Shown piece after piece: positions 32,445-42,090 of a stretch of 64,000 bases of DNA; positions within the stretch are counted from its first letter, which is position 1; each line of letters starts with the position of its first letter. The notes under the pieces are model-generated. The model was not told the DNA's origin. It made no database searches and worked only from the letters and a program-made list of their open reading frames with translations. The position numbers were made by a program, and so were the translations under genes. Source of the stretch: Ramazzottius varieornatus (lineage: Eukaryota; Tardigrada; Eutardigrada; Parachela; Ramazzottiidae). Where the stretch lies: contig BDGG01000002.1 in NCBI GenBank assembly GCA_001949185.1, forward strand, positions 8,789,990-8,853,989, read 5' to 3'.

Positions 32445-33600
32445 TCAGGCTACACGAGTGACCCAATACTGGGTGTTGTCTTCAACAGGAAAATCGTCAC
32501 CCAATGTTGCAGTTTCTTGTAGAAACCGGCCAGTGATTTTCTTTATCAGCATGACATCGCCATTAGCCTCTTCCGCATCACGAAACAGCAGATAAAGCAA
32601 ATTTTGGCTCTTTTCAAAGCCGGTGTATAGCCATATTCTGCCGTTCAGTCCGACGGCAGACTCGAAAGGAAACTTTGCACCCACTTCCATGATCATGGAG
32701 TGTTCGGCACTTCCTTCGGTCAGACACCTTAAAGATCAGACCGGAGCGGTTAGAACATCCGAGTCACTTTAGACTAGAAGTTTGCCGAACGTTACTGTAC
32801 CGTCGGACGAAAGAAAGCTTGGCTCTGTACAGCGCGCCTGTCCTTCGAAGTGGTCCCCAAAACTGCTCCTTGGTGTTGTTGCTGGTGCATGTCAGACGGA
32901 CAGGTCCGTCGACTGTTGTTTTCCGTACACGGCAGTAAACTAGATCGCCTTTCTGAAAAGAAAACCGTACATTAGAACGCTTCTGTCGCTTTTATGGTTC
33001 AATCGACCGTGTAAAGAACGACGCAACCTCCGGTCGCGCATAGCGTCATAGATCAACAGACACTAAACACAGAGTTTACATGACGTCATGGTTGATAATC
33101 TTACCTTTAGATTCGGCCGGTATCGTTTCGTCGCCCCTTTGAAAGCCAAGATGGGCAGGACTCCTGTCTGTCGGCTGGTATTTTTACCGAAATCAACCAT
33201 GTAATACTGTTCCAGCACTTCCTGGCCTCGTCTTCTGACCACCACACCCACGATGTCGTCGCCAGTGGCCGGCAGATACTGGAAGTAAAACTACCTGAAC
33301 CAAAGAGATATTCAACCCTGGAAAGAACATTCATGAATCATGTGGCTCGCTTACTGAATCGTCGCTTGTATCCAGGAAGAATGTGGCAGGAGGACGGTAG
33401 CGCAGGACACCACACCTGGTAGCAATGAGGTTGTCTGCCTCTTTCCGCACTCCAGGGCCGAGGAAGAGTGTGCGAGTGGAAATGGTGTCCAGACTAAAGA
33501 CGACATCGCCGGGAAAGCTCGTCTTCTGTCCTGGCTGCTCCCGGATAGCTGCAGTGTCCTCTTCCTGTTTCATGTCCATTTCTCTTTTCAGCAATGGCAT
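32445..33600 (-). CDS. EXOSC3: Exosome complex component RRP40 (EXOSC3)
   Basis: Four exons on the minus strand, in phase: 33600-33355, 33278-33105, 32952-32801 and 32727-32445; 284 residues (vertebrate form 275). N-terminal domain: GDVVFSLDTIS and LGPGVRKEADNLIATRCGVL. S1 domain: GDDIVGVVVRRRGQ and LAFKGATKRYRPNLK, where the EGATKRNRPN-like motif is diagnostic. KH-type C-terminus: EVGAKFPFESAVGLNGRIW, matching the GMNGRIW block of RRP40. This subunit is part of the RNA-binding cap of the nuclear/cytoplasmic RNA exosome for 3' to 5' decay and processing. The linker exon (32952-32801) is the least conserved. Intron 2 has a TGACGTCA at 33081-33088. Confidence 0.93.
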
Positions 33601-33732
33601 CAAGCGCAATCGAATTAATTACCTCGCAGCGCTACGAAATCGTAGCGCACTAAAGCGTAGCGCACTATACCGGCTGCACGGCCGTGCTGTGAATAGCCAG
33701 CGTTTTTGACGATACGTACATGAGCTTAGCGG

Positions 33733-33752
33733 GTGAGTCATCGATGACTCAC
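33733..33752. repeat. Perfect 20-bp palindrome
   Basis: GTGAGTCATCGATGACTCAC, two inverted TGAGTCA (AP-1-type) half-sites. It stands about 130 bases upstream of EXOSC3 and 60 bases before the Tigger element, in DNA with several repeated GTAGCGC words. Confidence 0.7.
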
Positions 33753-33811
33753 GATAGCCGTGAAGTAGTTTTAGCCGTAGCGCTCACCAACGCCGTAGCT
33801 ACATGATTGTA

Positions 33812-35553
33812 CAGTCCTACCTCCGAGATGTGTCAATTGCTTTAATTTGACCGAATCATGCAGATCACCGTATCGCTAACCAAAAACATGGCGGTCCATA
33901 GGGACTACAAGAAATTGTAGTTGATTCCCCATTCACTTGATTCGTTCTACTCGTGCAACAAGCACCGTTGCACATTTGACTGATTGCTTCTTTCTTAATT
34001 CGCAAGCAATCTCTCTCTTTACTCCTCAAAGCTTCCAGACATTGTTACTGTATTCCACCATGGCTACGCAGATGGAGGTTAACACGGCTGGACGAGCACG
34101 GAAACGTTTGACGCTGAAAGACAAGAAAGAAATCCTGCGACTGTATCCGAAGAAGGTAAGCCTGCGCTTGGCCAAAGTCATCGATTTCATCGTTCGAGAT
34201 TTTCTACCGTGCTGTTGTGATCTCGCGATTGGTTTCAGATGTGTTTGAATGAGGTGATGTGAATATTTAGTATCAAGTCTAAAACCACGGTGCGTCGATT
34301 GGACAAGAAGAGAGTTGTTTTTGTCAGCTCCAGAGGATGACAAAGCTCCGAAGAAGATCATCCCAATACGAAAGTTCGAAGAAGTGGAGAAAGCACTGCT
34401 GAAGTTTGTGGAGGACTGTCATGCGAGAGACATGCCGCTTTCCAGGAATGATCTGAAGCAAGAAGCCCTGGATATTGCGCAAAGACTGCAGATCAAAGGA
34501 TTCACCGGAAGTAACGGATGGGTACATAAATCGATGAAGCGATATGACCTCGGATCCGTCGTGCTGCACAGTAATGCTCTGGCTTTGAAAATGAAATTCT
34601 CTCCTTCTAATTTCTCTAGGTTTCGTTACTCATGTTATCAGGTGAAGAAGCTTCTGCGAGTCAAGACGTTGCTGACAGCTGGATATCCAACGACATCCCA
34701 ACCATCATACAGTCTTACAAGAACGAAGACATTTTTAACTGTGACGAAACTGGGACTCAGTATCGTGCTCTACCGAAGAAGACTCTGACGAAGAAGGGAC
34801 AGAAGAAGAAAGGCGGAAAAGTCAACAAAGAAAGACTGTCAGTTCTTTTTTGTTGCAGCGCAGCCGGAAAGAAATTGCCGCCCCCCCCCATCATTGGAAA
34901 TTCGAAGAAACCTCGCATCTTCACGAAAGCCAAGTTAGATATCCAGAAAGCGGGCTTCAGTTGGTACGCGAACTCTACTGCATGGATGAAGACAGGAATA
35001 TTTGAAGAATGGCTTACGAACCTCAATAACAGCATGAAAGCCCAGAAGCGAAAGATCCTGCTGCGTCTTGATAACTTCTCAGCCCATCGCGTCGATAGCA
35101 AGTCGAACGTCAGACTTGTATTCCTTCCACCGAACCTGACAAGCAAGGTTCAACCTCTCGACAAAGGCATCATAGCGTCCTACAAGAAGTACGAGCAAAG
35201 ATTCAAGGCTGAACATTGAAGAAAGAGCCTGTATAATTTCAGTAGTGCTTCTGACTATACGAAGTCTATCAACGTTTTGGATGCGGTCAAGTGGGTTGTC
35301 AGAGGATGGGCAGAAGTCAAAGAAAGCACTATTCGGAACTGTTTTAGAGCTGCTGGAGTGTACCACATGACTGAGAGAAGGTGAGTTCGTGATCTGAACT
35401 TCTGACTGTGATAGAATACTTGGTATTAAATGGCAGCTTTGTACTGTATGGCTAACCATATTTCGGGCGCTCTGGTTTGCCGTGTAGTGAACAGATGGGC
35501 CATTGCAAATAGGAATCAAGGGTTTGAATTGACACATCTCGGAGGTAGGACTG
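33812..35553 (+). mobile_element. Pogo/Tigger-type DNA transposon, structurally complete, 1742 bp
   Basis: Perfect 27-bp terminal inverted repeats (33812-33838 and 35527-35553), beginning CAGTCCTACCTCCGAGATGT, are flanked by TA on both sides (33810-33811 and 35554-35555). A CAGT start and TA duplication are the hallmarks of the pogo/Tigger branch of Tc1/mariner. The element carries the transposase at 34060-35219. Confidence 0.93.
34060..35219 (+). pseudogene. Tigger transposase with three disabling lesions
   Basis: Exons 34060-34155, 34239-34570 and 34642 onward. N-terminal HTH: RKRLTLKDKKEILRLYPKK, then MCLNEVM and IFSIKSKTTVRRLDKK with a TGA (34260-34262) between them, probably from CGA. 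A frameshift near 34327 separates this from the CENP-B HTH (AEKALLKF-like VEKALLKFVEDC and KGFTGSNGWVHKSMKRYDL). The DDE_1 domain has NCDETG (first Asp), LLRLDNFSAH (second Asp) and NLTSKVQPLDKGII (third Asp). A TGA at 35217-35219 interrupts the C-terminus, which continues in frame as RKSLYNFSSASDY to DAVKWVVRGWAE. Both stops fit CpG deamination of CGA. The catalytic triad is intact, so death is recent relative to the other transposases here. Confidence 0.85.
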
Positions 35554-35989
35554 TATTATTGTCAGTGCGGTGTATTGTAATGTTACAGTAGGTGTGCGGC
35601 TCGATTGCGCAAGCCGAAGCGTGTGTATCATCGTGCACTTGGTATGCTCTGTCCACAGTGCGAGCACGTTGATCCGCCCCCCGTTTCGAAAAAGACTGTG
35701 AAATACTGTGGGACTACTTTTTCGTATAGCTATAATCACGGCCCGGATGAGATTATGAGAAACACGAATGGGCTGAGGAATCAAGCAGTATCAATCAACC
35801 GTTGACAGTGTGCAGCATGATTGATTGAAGATAAGTTGACTGACTCGACAAGACGTTTTTTCGTTCAAAATTATTTTTCTTGTCCATTTATATGATATCT
35901 TGGATGTCGAAAGGAAAGCTGCGGCCTTTCGTCCTTGAGGGCTGATTGAAGTGCGAGTGTGTTACGGCAGGGTTTAAAAGGATTCGGGA

Positions 35990-37458
35990 ATGGATTTAGA
36001 CGATTTTCTGGAAGTGGAGCTGTCTACCATACCGCAGGTTGAAGATGTGGAGAGCGACACACGGTCGGAAGTCTCGAACGCCGATAGCATGGATTCTGAC
36101 GCTGCCAACGACTCCTCCGACGCTATCATGAGAGCGGCGGTTGTTGGAGTATCTAGGGAAAGTCCTTTCGTTAACACCCTGACCGAGTACGGTGAGAGCG
36201 GCCTCCATGCGTCGTCGCGCAGACGCTCTTCTCCTTGATTCGTTTTTTTCGTGGTCCATGACGTCATATCGAATGCACACAGAGACGTGGTAGACGCGCA
36301 ATGGCTTCCTTACGCCACACGCGGATTCACACGCCCACGGTGATGAGAGTCTTCGTTTCGTAGGTTCCTCGGGAATGGCCGCAGCAACGGCCATTCTCTC
36401 CGGCGCTCGCCGTGGTTCGTCCAAGGAGCATCACTTTGAAACCAACCCTGCCGTGAGACGACGGCATCAAACACGACTACTGCGGAAGATACGAGCACTG
36501 TGTCACGAATACAGTGCGCGTGTTGGGCAACAGGCAGTCTTTGTGGCGGCCCTGCCAGCCCAACAAGGCGACCCGGAAACTGAAACGTTCAAGATTGTCG
36601 GATCGAGCCCTTTCGATACTGTCGTAGGTTTATACTGTTCGATACTGTTTGTAGTGTATCGTGGTCATTCGCAATGGGCATGATTTTCTGCTTGCAGTTG
36701 AGGAACATCAGACAGAAGCTGATGATGGACCTCAACACTAAACTGACCCAGATTCCTCCTAGGAAGGCGCAAAGCTCAGGAACTCGTGAGGAAAGAGTAC
36801 ACGACAACAAAAGTACTGGACAGAATTCGGTGGATCTTCCTTGCTTGTTAGCGAATGGCATACCGGTTTCGCTGAACGACATGACACAAGCGATGCTGCG
36901 CAATTTCATTCCCGTCATACTGAAACGTAAGTGCCGCGTGGTGAAGCCAATAGCTGGTGCATACGGGATATATACAGTTTGACTGATTGCTACAGATTCG
37001 ACGGGTCGAGGTAAGGCAGGTTGGGGGAGGCCAAGCCTGATGCCGCTGTGGTGGCCGGAAGCCATCCTTCCCTGGGCTTCTGTCCGCAATGATACGCGAA
37101 GTACGGAACAGAAGCAAAGCCACAGCTGGACTTTCGCCCTGAAGGAATCTGTCAAAGCCTGCTACAATTATCACCATCAGGAGTACAAACTAGCGCCATT
37201 CCCCGCAGCGACAGAGCCGCCTGCTCGTCAACCGGAAGTGGCTCTACCACAGACCACCCACCTTCTGCCTAGCCGCATAACAGGTCGTTCCGCTAACCGA
37301 ATGACAGCTAAGTCTGTTAGGACAGTTGAGGGACGAGTGACCAATTGGGAAAATTTTCAGGTATGAATGGCGATGGATGCCAGACAGGCTCGGCTTTCCA
37401 GATGGTGGAGCCTTTGTTGACGGACCTTAACGGAGCTCTGGATACTAACGCTTGCTGA
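35990..37458 (+). CDS. NRF1: NRF1 / erect wing / P3A2 family transcription factor
   Basis: Five exons: 35990-36191, 36364-36623, 36698-36926, 36996-37360 and 37402-37458; 370 residues. An acidic N-terminus (1-67) leads into the family DNA-binding and dimerisation region: HHFETNPAVRRRHQTRLLRK, EYSARVGQQAVFVAALP, GIPVSLNDMTQAMLRNFIP, then HSTGRGKAGWGRPSLMPLWW and PWASVRNDTRSTEQKQSHSW. These match NRF1 block by block. NRF1 homodimers bind GC-rich palindromic promoters of nuclear genes for mitochondrial function; the fly orthologue acts in neurons and muscle. The final exon is short (18 codons) and I see no long Gln/Thr-rich activation domain, so either this isoform is truncated or further exons are missing. 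Intron 1 has a TGACGTCA at 36259-36266. Confidence 0.92.
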
Positions 37459-38066
37459 AACTGAAACTCCTGGCAGTTTAACATCTGTATCCATCCAGCC
37501 GTTCCGTCTTTCGTCGACCGATAGAGTTATTTCTGTTGGAAACCAATGCTCCCAAGCTTCGCCTTCGGGCGCTGCGGATAAGTCCGAATTTGCCCGAAGC
37601 GTCTCGTCTGGGAAGACAGCTGAGATGTTTTCTTATAGAACTGTAATACGGTAACAACCTTGTGTTGTGTTTTCAACGAGATGTGACGCAACGTCGCTGG
37701 GTCAATTTCGACCAGAAAATTTCTTGCAGGACTGTGGCAAATATAAAGAATGGCCAATGCTGGGTCAGGGAGGCAGCTGGCTGTCCTTTATTTACTGATG
37801 GTGGCCAACTGGGTACACGCAGTTCTGTTTCTGGAGAAATCTGGGTTTGCTGCATGTTTCAGACGCAAGACAGCATGAGGTATTTTGAGGTACAAAATCA
37901 TGAAGAGCATCACACTGTTCGATACGGGCGACTGGAGAACGACTTTGTGGACAACTCGAACGTATCTTCAGTGACCAACTCTCTGATTAAGGGTTCCAAG
38001 TTTACCCATATCCAACCCTCTCTTCTCTGTCTTTCCTGATCTTCACTCGCTTAGGTTATTGGCAGC
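37459..38066. other. Downstream of NRF1, no gene assigned
   Basis: A 125-codon frame at 37662-38039 starts without ATG context typical of this window and shows no domain. It may belong to the NRF1 3' UTR or to an undetected alternative exon. Confidence 0.45.
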
Positions 38067-38070
38067 ACTA

Positions 38071-39123
38071 CAGGTTGATTCAGAATGACTGGCCGGACTT
38101 TAGAGTGCTGCAGCAACATCAGTACTGATCCCACAGCCTTCCAAATTGACGAACAAATAGCTCAGACACTTGAAATCATTGTGCTAGGTTTTGGTGCAGA
38201 TTGTGCAAATCCGAGAAAAGTTACAGGATGAGGTGTCAGGGACCCGGAAATGGGATGCACTTTTGAGACCATAAGGGGGTCGCACCAAAAATATTTTTGC
38301 TTTTACGTGCGAGCTTTCAAAATTTTTCCGCTAACGCTGTACCGTTTGAAACTCCGCTAGGCACAGGGAAAAGATACATCTTGTCATGGTATTCTGAACT
38401 GGTGGGTTTTGCAATGGCAAGTCGGGACTTATCGAGTAACTGCAGCAAGAAAATTTCCATCCATTTCCATTTTTTTATTATTATGCGAATTGAAGAGGAC
38501 AAACTGTGGTTTAGCAAAAAGCTCTGGTAGTTGTCTGCAAAACAAAAATTGTTTGGTTGGAAACGCTGGAGTTGCGTCTCAGCTATAAATATTTTAAATA
38601 AATCGAGAATTTTTCGTCGAGAAATGACCACTGCTCTCAAAATATCCCTGCCCAAACACAAAACGTTTTGCTCAAAACGTATACTGATGGTCAAGAGCCT
38701 AGAGTATGTTCTATCGATTGGGTGGTACATCGGCGAAAACAACCAAGAAAAAGCTCTGCTAGCAAAATCCAAGTCAGATGAGTAGTGTTTTTCGGGTAGT
38801 AACTATTTTTTTCCCATGTTTCTCAACATGTGCATGATTCGCACAAAACTTTCGGGAATCAGTTCTGAATAGTTACTGTAGTGCTACCAAATTATCGCGC
38901 ACTCAACCACGTGAACAGTAAATGATGCCCCGGGGGAAAGCGACAGAGACGACATTGAGTCATCTGTCCGTACAGGGCAACGATGACTCATCACGTGGTT
39001 GAGTGCGCGATAATTTGGTAGCACTACAGTAATATATCGTCGGACTGAATTTGGAAGCAGCGACACCATTGCCGATTTTTCTACTGGACTTCAAAGTCCG
39101 GCCAGTCAATCTGAATCAGCCTG
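38071..39123. mobile_element. Tc1/mariner-like non-autonomous element (1053 bp), TA-flanked
   Basis: The left end begins CAGGTTGATTCAGAATGACT and the right end, on the opposite strand, CAGGCTGATTCAGATTGACT. The arms continue through GGCCGGACTTT, about 30 bp with two mismatches. TA flanks both ends (38069-38070 and 39124-39125). No transposase frame survives inside. A second, palindromic element is inserted at 38873-39032. Confidence 0.88.
38873..39032. mobile_element. 160-bp palindromic element nested in the Tc1-like element
   Basis: The arms 38873-38914 and 38991-39032 are exact reverse complements over 42 bases, starting TTACTGTAGTGCTACCAAAT. The 76-base spacer contains a smaller inverted repeat, TGAGTCATC and GATGACTCA. 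Perfect arms mean very recent insertion or active arm correction. No target duplication is evident. Confidence 0.9.
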
Positions 39124-40391
39124 TAACTTGTCCATTTCCCGGTTGAATCTTGCACAATCTGTCGACCCTCGATACAGTGAAAATGAGCAAAAACTACTTC
39201 ACACGGACATGACAGCTGTCGACATGCTCAAAGGGAGCGCCTGCACTATCCTGCCTGTTTTGGACCTCTCCTTCAACTTCCTGGTCTCCCTCCCTGAGAG
39301 CGCCTTGCAGAGTGTGGCCTTTCCTTGTTTGAAGTAGTTGTGATTGTTTGAAGTAGTTGTTGTGTTTTATACTTTGTCTCTGGCTCTCTTGCCGCATTTT
39401 TCAACTTGTGTCTAAGGCTGAGCTATTTTGCTGGCGACAATACATGAGTAAAACTATATATCTTCCTTGTCGAAGAGCTGGACTTGTCGGGCAACAGCCT
39501 CAACCCCGTCCAATTCCTTCAAGGCAACGATGTCTTTGTCCCTCTTGTTACCATTCCTTCCCGTCGAAACCGACCTTCATAGCCTTCCCTTCGCTGAAAC
39601 ACTTGAGGCTGTCGTATAACAACTAGACTTGCTGGAAATTCTCAGTTTTTGGCGAATTTGGCGAACGAAGGAACAGGTGTCGAGCGCAGGTGTGCAGTGA
39701 GCATCAGAGCCTGATGGCACGCACCTAAAAACAGCGGGTCCGTCAGCGTTTGAATTGATTGAATCCACTCGAACGCTGAACAACCACAAGACTGTTTGGT
39801 TGACGAAAATTTGCACTGCGTGCATTCAGCCGTTAAAGAGGCTGAACAAAGCAGTTGAATTGAGCCAATCGCAGATTTATTCAGGAAATGGAGAATTTCC
39901 AGCAACTCTAATAACAACTTGACAATGCTGACGCATTTGCATGCGCTCGATCTAAGCTGTAATCGATTCTGCTTCATAGCCAAGGATTTCTCTGACAGTC
40001 TGCCACGCTCCCTAGGGTACACTCCATCAACTTGACCATGTGTTTAAGTGAATAGGAGGACCCGCTGGTTGATAAGGATGCCTTTACGACCGTCGACCAT
40101 GTGACGGCTCGAGACGCTCATCTGGGCTAGAGGCAGCTTTCGAAACTGGCTTTTCACTCGGCTGAACTAAATTCCCAGTCACTCTTGGCGCTAGAAAACA
40201 TCTTCTTGCAGGTATCTGATACAGTTTAAGCCAAAGTAAACGATAAAATTAATAGAAAGTACGATAGAACAGAAAACTGAGTGCAGGTTGTTTCTCTATA
40301 CCAGTTCCAAGCATTTGTAAAGAGTTCGGGCCATTTAAAAGGGCAGGTTTTCAGGACAACAATATTCACCAAACTTCACTCAACCATTCAT

Positions 40392-40560
40392 TATTTAGGT
40401 ATAGAAGGCTCGGCGAAGCTAAAATAAGCCGTTTTACCCGTTCTTAGCCGTGGCTAAAAATATTGTAGCTGCGGCTAAAGGAGCTAAAATATTTTTAGCC
40501 ACGGCTAAGAACGGCTAAAGCGACTCATTTTAGATTCGCCGAGCCTTCCATATATTTAGG
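40392..40560. mobile_element. 153-bp hAT-type MITE with 8-bp target duplication
   Basis: The element 40400-40552 is flanked by TATTTAGG on both sides (40392-40399 and 40553-40560). Its inverted arms are about 65 bp with few mismatches: left TATAGAAGGCTCGGCGAAGC, right on the other strand TATGGAAGGCTCGGCGAATC. Both run inward to TTCTTAGCCGTGGCTAAAAA. An 8-bp duplication points to a hAT transposase in trans. Confidence 0.93.
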
Positions 40561-40594
40561 GAATCGCTACACAAAACTGTACAAGATGACTTTG

Positions 40595-40645
40595 CCAAGT
40601 GGCGCACGTTGTCGGTGTCATTGGCTGGAAATGTGCGCCACTTGG
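40595..40645. repeat. Hairpin repeat, copy 2
   Basis: Perfect 13-bp arms CCAAGTGGCGCAC (40595-40607) and GTGCGCCACTTGG (40633-40645) with a 25-base loop containing a GTCGGT and a GGCTGG word. It closely matches the hairpin at 19302-19355 in arm sequence and spacing. Confidence 0.85.
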
Positions 40646-40899
40646 ATAACTGATCCTGTCGTGTTTGGTTGCCCAAGTCCCACATATGACAATGGGAAAT
40701 TGTAGGTGACCGCCCCGATCTTCATTAGTCTCAGCGACGGGTCAGATTTGGCCAGCGCGGTTTAAAAGAGCCTTTCGCCAGTGGTAACCACCTCTATTGC
40801 GACTTGGCGTTTGAATCGGGAGTCTTTGAGGCCGTCCCAGCCGTAGGGGATGCCGATTGGAGACAGTTTGACTCGGAATAGGGCGCTCGCACCAACTTG

Positions 40900-42085
40900 C
40901 TACCACCTGTCATTTCCTCGAGGAAAACTCGGATTGCTTCTTTTTCGCCCGTTCTTCCACATTATCCATATAACTTTCAAGCTGTTTCGTTTGAACTAGG
41001 AGCCGATTTATGATACTGAACAGCAGCTTGAAGAATTTGACTAGTGTGACTTCCGGTGGGGAAGACCTATCGTAACGAGCAAACCTATTGTCCACAGGAC
41101 TCCATGTTAGAGTTTCGATCCGACATATGCTATCAACAGGCCAGAAAGTGTCTTGGTTGTACGTGGAAATCAAAAAGATCCGCGGGAATATCGAAATAAC
41201 TCAGTGAACGAATATCAAACAGCGAATTCGGCCATTTTGCAGGCAAACCTTGCTCTATGAAAGAAATTTCAGCTTTCGACCTGATCGGCAGATTCTTTGT
41301 TTCGACCTCTTTTCGATTATCCCAGCTCGTGGCATAATCGTTTTCGGTCACAGTGCCGCATCAACGGAACACTGGAAAAATAATTTTTGGAAACGACCCC
41401 AAAAATTCCGAAAGTTGATGGACTTTTGGCTTCTCTCCCTCTCCAGCTTGAAGTCGCTTACGTTTCTTCCTGAAAAAATTTCGGGTCGGTCGTTTTTCAC
41501 GAGGTTGAAAACAGAATGTCAAACCGGGAAAAGTTAGTTTGAAAGTTGAGTAATGATCCAGTCGAGAGAGCCATGAAACTTGAAAATGATGACGCATAAC
41601 TTGTTATGTGCCGCCAGCGATCAGAAGACTGACATGTCTACCAGTACTAGCCCTCAACATATATGCGTGACGTCGTCAGGCCTACGAGAGAAAGGTTTTA
41701 AAGTTAGCCGCCCCTTACCGGATTTGCAAGTTGTCCGTCCAAGTTCGCCTGTTCCCTCCTACTCAATCCCAAACTTTTATGGATAGATTGGTAGCTTAAC
41801 TAATAGGCTGTCGAATGGTATTAGGTACAGTCAACGTGAGAATTCAGAGAATCCAGGAGATCCGCAATTGAAGAAACGTTGAAATGCCATGTTGAAAAGG
41901 CAAGTGTGACCATCAAATAGTCAATGGAGCGACAAACGCTACAGCCGTGGCTAACTTCACAAAACCGGTATGGGGTGGCTAAGTTTACAACCTTTCCCTC
42001 GTTAGACTGTTGGCATGCGCAGTGGGAGGAAAAGTTGTGTGCTGCTCCAGCAAGTGGATTATTGTAAATAAGCTGAAGTCATTTT
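40900..42085. other. No gene assigned
   Basis: Minus-strand frames at 40910-41173 and 41133-41351 contain LRR-like spacing of Leu/Phe but no consensus repeat. They could be further debris of LRR genes. Nothing firm. Confidence 0.4.
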
Positions 42086-42090
42086 GGATA

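Larger units (their letters stand above)
39200..40881 (+). pseudogene. Eroded leucine-rich-repeat protein gene
   Basis: Scattered LRR fragments lie in one direction: LPVLDLSFNFLVSLPESAL (about 39255-39315), ELDLSGNSLNPVQFLQGND (about 39480-39540), FPSLKHLRLSYNN (about 39586-39624), LTMLTHLHALDLSCNRF (about 39915-39970) and an LRRCT-like GNHLYCDLAFESGVFEA (about 40785-40835) ending with a stop near 40881. Stops and frame changes fall between the blocks and no phase-consistent splice pairs join them. A hAT-type MITE (40400-40552) and a hairpin repeat (40595-40645) are inserted. It resembles extracellular LRR receptors of the Toll/slit type, but the exact family is lost. Confidence 0.55.

Noticed and set aside
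35605-35805. Frame with a CPQC motif after the Tigger element
   Set aside because: It has only one CxxC pair, no second pair for a zinc finger, and no ATG or splice context.
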